Assembly: GCA_037783415.1 (NCBI GenBank) | Contig: JAZGTN010000149.1 | Coordinates: 1 to 64,000, forward strand | Direction of reading: 5' to 3' | Length of the DNA stretch: 64,000 nucleotides | DNA from: Leptasterias polaris | Lineage: Eukaryota; Echinodermata; Asteroidea; Forcipulatida; Asteriidae | Part shown: positions 56,316-64,000 of the stretch, piece after piece | Position numbering within the stretch: position 1 is the stretch's first letter | Layout of the letters: the number at the start of each line of letters is the position of its first letter | Notes under the pieces: generated by a model | Told to the model about the DNA's origin: nothing | The model's database searches: none | Seen by the model: the letters and a program-made list of their open reading frames with translations, nothing else | Translations under genes and position numbers: made by a program

Positions 56316-59300
56316 ATGCCAAGCTGGCACAGGAGGAGCATGTCGATCCATTTAACTCATCATCTGACCCGTCTTGCCTGTAGATATCCTCTTTCATCTT
56401 TATCAGCGTACCATCGTAATTGCCGAAGGTCAATTTCTACTGAACACCAAGACTCTTTACCACAAGAGGCCGAGGTAGTAATATGTGGAGGCGGGATAGC
56501 AGGATTGTCAGCAGCTTACCACCTTGCAAAGCTAGGATTAAAAGATGTGGTTCTTCTAGAACAAGGACGGTTGGTAGATTCTTATTAATAAAAGGAATCC
56601 ATATTATTTTGCCATTTAAGTGATAATGAAGTTTGATATAAAACACCTCATTTTAAAATTGCTCTATGTACTTGAAGAGTGTCATGGCCGGGCAATGTAG
56701 TGCAGTATAGACGATGTGACCTGTGACATCACATGTTTACAAAAGAACCACAGAGCCTGGACTTCCTGCAGGCACATTTGTACACAGCTCAATGGAAGAA
56801 AACAACAAATCTTATGTTTTATGGAGATTGCACCGTCTGATTTTTCTCAACTTTTGATATGAAGAAAGGGGGGACATCTCAAAAGGTGTACAGCTGTTGC
56901 TTTTGTAAATTTTGAATTTATGTGAAAATTATGACACAAAATGTAAATTTTCCCATATAGCCTGTGTAGTATCTTGCCCGGCAGGAAACGCTTAAGAATG
57001 TGCAAGGTCACCACTCTGTAAACAAAGGTAACATGGTCTATAGAGTGGTTTAGAGCATCAAATTCAAGGTCCTGTGGTTAAGTCATTGGGGTGGGTTTGA
57101 ATCCCGGTCATGACACTTGTGTACTTGAGCAGGATGCTCTACTATTAACCCCTTCTCTTCACCTAGGGGTAAAAATGGGTACCTGTGAGGTTAGGGGTTG
57201 GTATTATGTTTCAAAAAGCCTTTGGAGCGCCAGGGCAGCTCGGCTGTATGTACTCCCCAGGGAGCTGAGAAAAATTAAAGGATAGTTATTGGGCACTAGT
57301 GTAAAGCGCATTGATACGTTATTGTAAAGTGTGCTAACATCCATTTGGGCACTAGTGTAAAGCGCATTGATACGTTATTGTAAAGTGTGCTAACATCCAT
57401 TTGGGCACTAGTGTAAAGCGCATTGATACGTTATTGTAAAGTGTGCTAACATCCATTTGCTGTTTTATTGGGAACTAGTGTAAAGCGCATTGATACGTTA
57501 TTGTAAAGTGTGCTAACATCCATTTGCTGTTTTATTTGTTTTGTCAGTTGACGTGCAAGGAAGGGTTTTTTGAAAATCCAGAGAATCCACAAACCTGTCG
57601 GCTGTTCCACCAATTTTTCAGAGAGCTTAGCCTTGTACATTTGCTACTTTATGAACTGAGCACCCGTCATTTGATCAATACAATGCAATCCATAATAAAA
57701 CAGTTTAGGCCTATAGTGCATTGATGGTATTCTACACTAATGATCACCATTCTTTGTTTTCAGGGCTTCAAGTGAAATTTATCTGTTATGTGCTCATTCA
57801 AGTTTATCCATAAAATACATTTTTATGCAAATGCTAAAATTGTCTGTTTCCACATCCTTGGCTGATTTATGCCAAATGATAAGCAACAATCTAAGTTCAT
57901 TTAAACCAATGGCAGTATTTGGCATTCAAATACAAACAAAGCAGACCTTTATTTGGTTACTTCAGGCATCCCAATAGACCCAATACCACAAGTGATACGT
58001 ATAAGTGCGTCTTTTCAATTTCTTTCATCATCATTTATTTCAGTTTGACTTGTGGGACAACATGGCATGCAGCAGGACTTGTTGGTCTCTTCAAAGTGAA
58101 GCCACTAATGTTTGAACTTGCTAATAGAAGTGCACGCCTGTATGAGGCATTGGAAGAGGATACTGGTCTCGGTACAGGTAGGCTATGATTGGATGTGACA
58201 TTCATCAAGTTGTTACAAAGCTTATGTAGTTTAACCTTCGCCCATCTCTTTCAAATCTGATCAGTAGATCAAGATATCTGTACAATGGGAATGTATTTGT
58301 AATAGGATTTTTCATTTGTTTTTGCCTTCTCCTTTTGTGTGTGCGTATGTGGGTATGCACATTGTTTTTGGACCCCCTGTGTTCAATGTCAAGGTCATTA
58401 TCGCTAAAACAAAAGAAATGTGTTCAAGCGATTCTTTACCTGCACTGGTCTGTATTTTTCTCTATGCAGCAACCATCAGAAAATGAGTTTACTATCGGCG
58501 GGGTATTTGTGTTTGTCAACACATCCTTTTTGTTTTAATCTTAAATTTTAATAGTAAACCAATATCTGTAAGGGGCCTTCCAAAGTTTTCAACATTTTAA
58601 TGGTCGTACAAAGCGTACGACGGGGGGGAGGGGGGTCGGAAGCCGCGTATGACTTTAAATGGTGAATAAAATGTTGATTTTAATCAGCATCGGAAAATTA
58701 TATAAATGTTTGTTTTCTTCTTTTTTTTTTTCTCGAAAGAATTTCCAACATTAAAATCAGAAGCGATACAAAGTCCGCTGTTCCAAAAGGATTACTTCAG
58801 CAGCTCATACCTTGTTTACAGCTATCGTGCAACTCCGAGAAAAAAAACAATACGATGCGTCCCTGGCTGGCGAGGCTGCGAGGACGTGCCCACGGCGCCA
58901 GACACGCTGCGGTCGGTCGAGTTGGCAATGAATACGTATCTCTGCATGGTATTGCGCAACTATCCGTGCGATGTACATGGGATGTACACGTACATACATA
59001 CAGTGTGCCCTGTCCTAGCTACAGCGAAATGTGCGAAGCATGAATGAATGACCTTTGACACCACTCAACCGCGAATCGTTCCCACAGCATATCCATGGAC
59101 ATCGTGCACGCCATGCACCACACCGCGCTCTACCGGTGTTTGTAGTTTGTACACATGGAGCGAGGTTGTCACTATCAATAATCATGGCGTCGCACTTGTT
59201 GCAGTGCGAACGCTTTTTATCAGACCTAAAATACATCACAACTTTGTCATCTGTCATTCATAAATCACCGTCAAACATTTACGAAAATTACATTAATGCT

Positions 59301-62300
59301 CACATCTACGTCAACAGTCACAATGGGGCTCGTGACAAACTTGTGCGAGCAGCTCAATCGGACTGGAAGACGGCTAGAAACACCCCCCCACTTTGTCTCG
59401 AACAAAAAAGACACCAGCCATGCTTTTAGGAACTGGATTGTATGTTTAAAATAAACAATAAAAGTATGTGTACATTGTTTTTGACAAAATTTAATTTTCA
59501 TCTGGTTTTGTTTTTAACTTGCATTGATCATCAGCAACATGTTAACATTGCTTTAATAGTACAATGTACATGTACATGTACATGATAAAACATGCGCATC
59601 AACATTGAAAAAAAAAATGTTGAAAAGTACTACTTTGGGGGGAGGGGGGGGGGTCTTGAAAAGTAGTACTCTCTGTACGACCTTAAAAATGTTGAAAACT
59701 TTGGACGGCCCCTAAGTATAAAATGAGATGATCAAAATATTGTTATCATCAAATCCTTTTGTACTGTATGTATTAAGTGTTTGCCATCTGAAAATACTTT
59801 GTTTAGTAAAGGGGTTTTCTGCGCCAGGAGTGTTTCTTTTTGACAGACATGGCGCATTATAAGTCTCCTTTATTATTATTATCAATACACTTATAAATAC
59901 GAAATTGCAAAAATGTATGCGTTTATCAAAAAAATGTATTGACAAAGTCATTGGACTATTGGGTAGTAGGCCAACAGGCATATTAAAGTATATTCAAGAT
60001 ACTGTACTATAGCCGGCATGACACATTTACTATACCCATGTATAGCAAGTCCGAATATAGCTACGGCTACGGCTAGTTTTCCGCGTCATCATGCATTAAA
60101 GTTCAAAACATCCCACGCAATACCCTTGGCAACAGCTGTAGCCGCAATTTGGATTCAGCCTATCTGTCTGGTTCTTATTTACCTGTGCATGTGTACCAGA
60201 CAGATTGTATGTAAACTTGTATGCCCCCCTTGTTAATTGCCTGATTGTAGGATTGTAAGAATCTTGTATTTGTATCAATTTGGTACTTCATTCCTATTTT
60301 GATGTTTATATTAAAATAGGTTACAAGAGGACAGGTTCCATAACAGTAGCTCAAACCAAAGATCGAATGATAGATATCAAACGGAATGCAGCAATAGCAA
60401 AGTATGTATCAATAGGGAATAACAGTGTGGGGAGTTGGTCTTCACTGCGTGGTAATGACCGGGTTGGTGGCTGGCTGCTGTTACTGGATCCAGCCGAAGG
60501 TCAGTCACCAACAAACCTCATTACTACACAGTGAAAACCAGGTTAAAAAAAAAAAATTGGAGGTGAAGTGATGTAATTATCGCTCTCCGAACTAGAGGTA
60601 GAACGACATTTATGTCTGTGGGATTTGAGGCATTGCTTGGTGAGGTATCAATGCTTATTAACCAGTGTTGTAGGTCTCGAGACCTGGTCTCGGTCTCGAG
60701 ACCGTCTCGAGACCTTTTTTTGGTGTCTCGGGTCTCGTCTCGGTCTCGGGACTGCAAAAGTCTCGGTCTCGGAAGGGCTGGTCTCGGTCTCGGCAGAACT
60801 GGTCTCGGTCTCGGTCTCGGTCTCGGCTGCCAATGTCTCGGTCTCGACCCTCGAGACCCCTCGAGACGACAGCAAATAATGCTTTTCATACACATGAATT
60901 ACGTCGTCTTGGCCTAGAGTCATGTTGCTTTGTTGATAAATACCGCCGTCCAAGTTTCTCACACGCGCATGCTGACATTGCAATGCGCGCTGCTTTAAGT
61001 CTTCATTCAAAACACGCACCACCAGTGTTCTCCACACATGGGTTTTGCCGCCCTCCCAAAGTTTAAGGCCGCCCTGCCAAAGAATTGGCCGCGCTGCCAA
61101 CAAAATTACAAACAGACTATTTTTAGCCTGCAATTAATACGATCAAACGAGTAGCCGATGAGCCATGCCCGACTTCCAAACCGCAGTGCTGCATGCATTG
61201 GAATTTTAGTTTACCAACGTTAAAACACGATGCACACAACCACATGGTTCTGACTGCTGAGTATTCACAGCACGTGCATCGGCCTGGGCCCCACAACGTG
61301 AGTCCATGCATATAGCGCATAGACAACAGCAGAGTCCAAAGTCCAAGCTAACCAACATTCTGCACGCTGTGATTGGCCGTTGATGGCCGTTGATAATTAC
61401 CATATTCATAAGAGAGCTTGGCTAGACTCCAACGCAGTACACATTCACGAGCCGAGTAAAGAATTGCCGCACAGTGTGCCGCACGCCTGCAGATTGGTAC
61501 AGTATACAGCCTTGGATTAAAGGATATTCAAACATTGACAACTTTTGCCGATAGAGGGCGATGCGGGGCAAAGTTCATTGAATTTGTTCTCAATGTGCAT
61601 TGTCGACCGGTCGTTGAATCTCGATGATTTTATTGCCAACGAAGTTCTAAACAATCGATCCTCAAATCATGGAAATGGTTGTTGATGGAAAAAGTATTAT
61701 TTAGGGCATAAATTAGGGGATAAGATCGTCCAAAAATGCAATTTGTCCAAAAATGATGCCTTGAAATAAAAAGTGTGAAGTTTGGTGGAAACTTAAATGG
61801 GATAGTGTGTTTTCTAATGTTTATTAGCTTGCATACTCATTATTTTTATTTTTTGCCGATATCACCTTAAAATATGCTTTACACAATTGTATGTATTTTG
61901 CATGGGGTAGGTCTCGGTCTCGGTCTCGGTCTCGGATACCTTGGTCTCGGTCTCGGTCTCGGACTGCAAAAGTCTCGGTCTCGGAAGGGCTGGTCTCGGT
62001 CTCGGTAGGGCTGGTCTTGGTCTTGGTCTCGGTCTCGGATGTCAAGGTCTCGGTCTTGGTCTCGGTCTCGGACTTCCAGGTCTCGACTACAACACTGTTA
62101 TTAACATTTATGTCACTGTACAAAAGGGTGCATTCAATTGTTTGAAAGAGTAGCTCACTGTGTATATCGTATGTGATCCATTACTGAATGAATAGCTGGC
62201 TACTATGCATGTACGTGCATGTATTGATGATGATATTATGTGCCTTGCATTGCACAGAAAGGGAATTTCCCTGGCCACACAGCAAGACTAAATGAACAAA

Positions 62301-63122
62301 ATGGTGGTGCCTAGTAGCAGTGGAATTGGCAATGGAGATGGGGCTCAAAATCTGCAAAAAAGTGTTACCAGGTTTGATCTTAGCCTGTGGCAGGTACCCT
62401 GTTAAAATGTTCTGGTTATATTGCCGGCTAAAAACCTTGCTGCAGGTTTTGTACCCCCAAAAAGAAAAAGAAAAAAAAAGAAAGAAAACAAAAATAGTGT
62501 TTTCAACTATGCAATTAATATACAGACTCTGAGATCTCTTTGACTGTTTTTTGAGTCTGAACTTGTGCAAACATTATGGTGTTAACCTTATAGGATACAG
62601 ACTAATGTAGAAAAGAAATAAAGCCAAACTGAAGATAAAAGACAATGTGAAGTAAACTTGGAAAGCTCAAGTGTTGGCTGTTATGAATTGTTCCTATGGG
62701 GTCTATCAGTTAACCTATGCACCTGCTGGAAAGACTATTGTTGTACACAAACAAAACAGAATCAAACCTGTTTCCTACATGTAGGCTAATTAACACATTT
62801 TAAAAGGTACAGTATGTAATTTTGTCACTGATAAGGAGACATTGTGAAATGATGTTTATAAGTTAAAATCTATTGCTCTACATGTACTTTGAATGCTTTT
62901 GTGGTAAATTTAATGCTATATTACATTAAACAGATCAACTCTTTATTATTTCATGTAGAACAAGAAAACTAGAGTTCCATTTGTTGACACCATCAGAAAT
63001 CTCCTCATTTGTGCCATGGATAAGAACTGATGATCTTGAAGGAGGGTTGTATGTACCTGATGATGGAGTGACTGATCCCACAAATACTGCCTTGTCACTT
63101 GCCAGAGGTGCCAAGGATAGAG
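56316..63122 (+). CDS. Mitochondrial FAD-dependent dehydrogenase, sarcosine/dimethylglycine dehydrogenase family (5' four exons, partial)
   Basis: Flavoenzyme related to sarcosine and dimethylglycine dehydrogenases and the PDH phosphatase regulatory subunit; expected in the mitochondrial matrix in choline/one-carbon breakdown. Exons: 56316-56569, 58044-58177, 60320-60401 and 62959-63122. Phases agree, and the last exon ends mid-codon at GTACATG. The N-terminus is Arg/Ser/His-rich without acidic residues, a plausible targeting peptide; an in-frame Met at 56340 is an alternative start. Then come the dinucleotide-binding motif [60 protein letters not shown] and [20 protein letters not shown]. 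The His of TWHAAG corresponds to the covalent FAD site of DMGDH/SARDH, favouring those over PDPR. The C-terminal aminomethyltransferase-like half lies beyond the window. The exon 1 donor (CG|GTTGGT) is slightly unusual but gives the conserved RLTCGTTWH. Confidence 0.88.
57035..57290 (+). repeat. tRNA-derived SINE with internal polymerase III boxes
   Basis: A box-A-like TAGAGTGGTTTAGAGCATCA, a box B GTTTGAATCCCGGTCATGAC, and a body with CTAGGGGTAAAAATGGGTAC, GGAGCGCCAGGGCAGCTCGG and CCCAGGGAGCTGAGAAA. A typical tRNA-head plus conserved-body SINE; the 3' end is expanded in tandem just after it. Confidence 0.75.
57288..57535 (+). repeat. 56-bp tandem repeat of the SINE 3' tail (4 copies)
   Basis: The unit holds GGGCACTAGTGTAAAGCGCA, TTGATACGTTATTGTAAAGT and GTGCTAACATCCATTT. 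Starts are at 57291, 57347, 57403 and about 57470. The step to the fourth copy is lengthened by GCTGTTTTATT, which then recurs after it. Confidence 0.92.
58178..60319. other. Dehydrogenase intron 2
   Basis: Contains the Harbinger-like element 58572-59712 and, at about 60046-60150, a fragment related to the GGCCGTGTCC MITE (AGTCCGAATATAGCTACGGC ... CAACAGCTGTAGCC). No other coding exon of the gene was found between the mapped exons. Confidence 0.7.
58572..59712. mobile_element. Harbinger-like TIR element (1141 bp)
   Basis: The left end GGGGCCTTCCAAAGTTTTCA is matched inverted by the right end, AAAACTTTGGACGGCCCC. The similarity runs about 35 bp to GGTCGTAC and is followed by G-runs on the inner side of both ends. 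The TAA direct duplication (58569-58571, 59713-59715) fits PIF/Harbinger. Inside are CpG-rich sequence and frames of 113 codons (58706-59047) and 124 codons (59055-59429), whose products I do not recognise. Confidence 0.8.
60668..60870. repeat. CTCGGT hexamer array, copy 1
   Basis: Dominated by GGTCTC/GAGACC words (GGTCTCGGTCTCGAGACC). It opens with GTTGTAGGTCTCGAGACC, closes with GACCCTCGAGACCCCTCGAG, and contains the non-repeat island GGACTGCAAAAGTCTCGGTC that is also in copy 2. Confidence 0.88.
61908..62095. repeat. CTCGGT hexamer array, copy 2
   Basis: GGTCTCGGTCTCGGTCTCGG, the island GGACTGCAAAAGTCTCGGTC and GGAAGGGCTGGTCTCGGTCT are shared with copy 1 in the same orientation. It ends GGTCTCGACTACAACACTG, the inverted form of copy 1's start (CAGTGTTGTAGGTCTCGAG). 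Confidence 0.88.
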
Positions 63123-63318
63123 GTACATGCTTCAATTTAAAATCTACTCAGATACTTGACTGATGCAAGCTCAAATAATTACAGATAAATTGGGGTTTGT
63201 TTTAAGACACATTGAATCAACTCAATTGCTTAAGAGGGAATACATTACATCATTGTTGTTTAGAAGAGTAGGTTCATTCCCATCCTCTAGTTTCAATAGG
63301 CACACCATATATTCAACC

Positions 63319-63622
63319 TATAGACCTTTCTATTGTTGATAAACAAACTGCGGTGAATGGCATGGATGCCAAATGTTAGCAAAACATTGAATCGTGTTAA
63401 CAGATAATGTGACCAAATTCAACAATTCTGCAAACTTTCAATGAAATAAAATACATGATTGGTTGCTTTGTTTCCAACAAAGTCACGCCCTTTTTGAATA
63501 TTTGTGTAAAATTTTTACAAACTGTGGCAATCTGTTTTTGTTTTGCATTGATGGCTTCCCATAGTTTACGAACCTTGGTCGACAAAAACTCGGGCTGTGA
63601 CTTTGCAATAGAAAGGTCTATG
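63319..63622. mobile_element. TATAGACCTTTCTATTG-ended MITE (304 bp)
   Basis: The left end TATAGACCTTTCTATTG and the right end GCAATAGAAAGGTCTATG form an inverted repeat. The first eight bases match the ends of the elements at 27225 and 29792. No coding capacity. Confidence 0.7.
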
Positions 63623-63716
63623 GAAACTTGAATAAATAGATCCCTATCTGACATTACAAGCTCAAACAGGGCCCTCACTGATGCCAAAGGAAGACTTTCA
63701 TTTTCTGTGGGTTCTT

Positions 63717-63893
63717 ATGAAGCTTTTATATGTGTGCTCACTTCCACTGTGATGGTGACTTATGCAAGGGGTCTATGAAGCTTTGATATGTGTGCTCACT
63801 TCCACTGTGATGGTGACTTATGCAAGGGGTCTATGAAGCTTTTATATGTGTGCTCACTTCCACTGTGATGGTGACTTATGCAAGGGGTCTATT
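63717..63893 (+). repeat. 58-bp tandem repeat, 3 copies
   Basis: The unit holds ATGAAGCTTTTATATGTGTG, CTCACTTCCACTGTGATGGT and GACTTATGCAAGGGGTCT. The second copy has one T-to-G change (CTTTGATATG). Confidence 0.93.
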
Positions 63894-64000
63894 TGGTGGT
63901 CACATCTGAATGAAACAACAATAAACAGTTATGATTTGTCAGCCTTTTATCAATGTTCATATTGGTCTTATGTCAAATGCAGACAGTTTTGGTGTATAAG

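Larger units (their letters stand above)
56570..58043. other. Dehydrogenase intron 1
   Basis: Holds the SINE at 57035-57290 and its tandemly repeated tail at 57288-57530. The remaining sequence is AT-rich with no other feature seen. Confidence 0.75.
60402..62958. other. Dehydrogenase intron 3
   Basis: Contains two CTCGGT hexamer arrays (60668-60870, 61908-62095). The sequence between them is partly CpG-containing. Further on is AT-rich sequence with no other feature recognised. Confidence 0.7.
63123..64000. other. Dehydrogenase intron 4 (runs off the window)
   Basis: Contains a TATAGACCTTT-ended MITE (63319-63622) and a 58-bp tandem repeat (63717-63893). The next exon of the gene is not visible before the window ends. 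Confidence 0.7.

Noticed and set aside
60402..60534. Continuation of the dehydrogenase exon past 60401
   Set aside because: The GTATGTATC donor and the in-phase exon at 62959, matching the family sequence, show that the open frame continues only into the intron.

Overview
This window is animal nuclear DNA. It is AT-rich, its genes are split by GT-AG introns, and it is crowded with satellites, MITEs (short non-autonomous DNA transposons) and tRNA-derived SINEs. Gene content and repeat style (frequent ACATGTA, several SINE types, marine-invertebrate MITEs) suggest an invertebrate deuterostome, perhaps an echinoderm such as a sea star. That placement is inference. I assembled three conserved genes exon by exon from the sequence, plus a fourth, poorly characterised gene nested in an intron.

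Layout. 1-7034: a satellite block with two related units, 59 bp and then 48 bp. 8107-24291 (+): most of a PKNOX/PREP homeobox gene, from the MEIS/PKNOX N-terminal domain to the stop codon; the start-codon exon is not identified. PKNOX's 11.1 kb intron (9557-20701) holds a second same-strand gene (about 11445-16022, 5 visible exons, about 1150 aa) coding for a coiled-coil, PHD-finger and transposase-like protein. 24292-32150: a convergent intergenic region with MITEs, hairpins and a 54-bp minisatellite. 32151-54165 (-): a complete 16-exon nicastrin gene (702 codons) whose introns hold a 3.2 kb 46-bp satellite, a 2 kb foldback structure, three related hAT-like elements, and a large palindrome bordered by telomere-like repeats. 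54166-56315: a head-to-head promoter interval. 56316-63122 (+): the first four exons of a mitochondrial FAD-dependent dehydrogenase of the sarcosine/dimethylglycine dehydrogenase family, which runs off the right edge.

The genes are not an operon and I see no shared pathway: PKNOX is a nuclear transcription factor, nicastrin a gamma-secretase subunit, and the dehydrogenase a mitochondrial one-carbon enzyme. The least conventional item is the gene nested in the PKNOX intron. It joins a chromatin-reader-like zinc finger to what looks like a transposase core, and a CpG-rich promoter-like stretch lies upstream of it. The very long open frames in the first 7 kb are by-products of a 48-bp (16-codon) repeat and are not genes.
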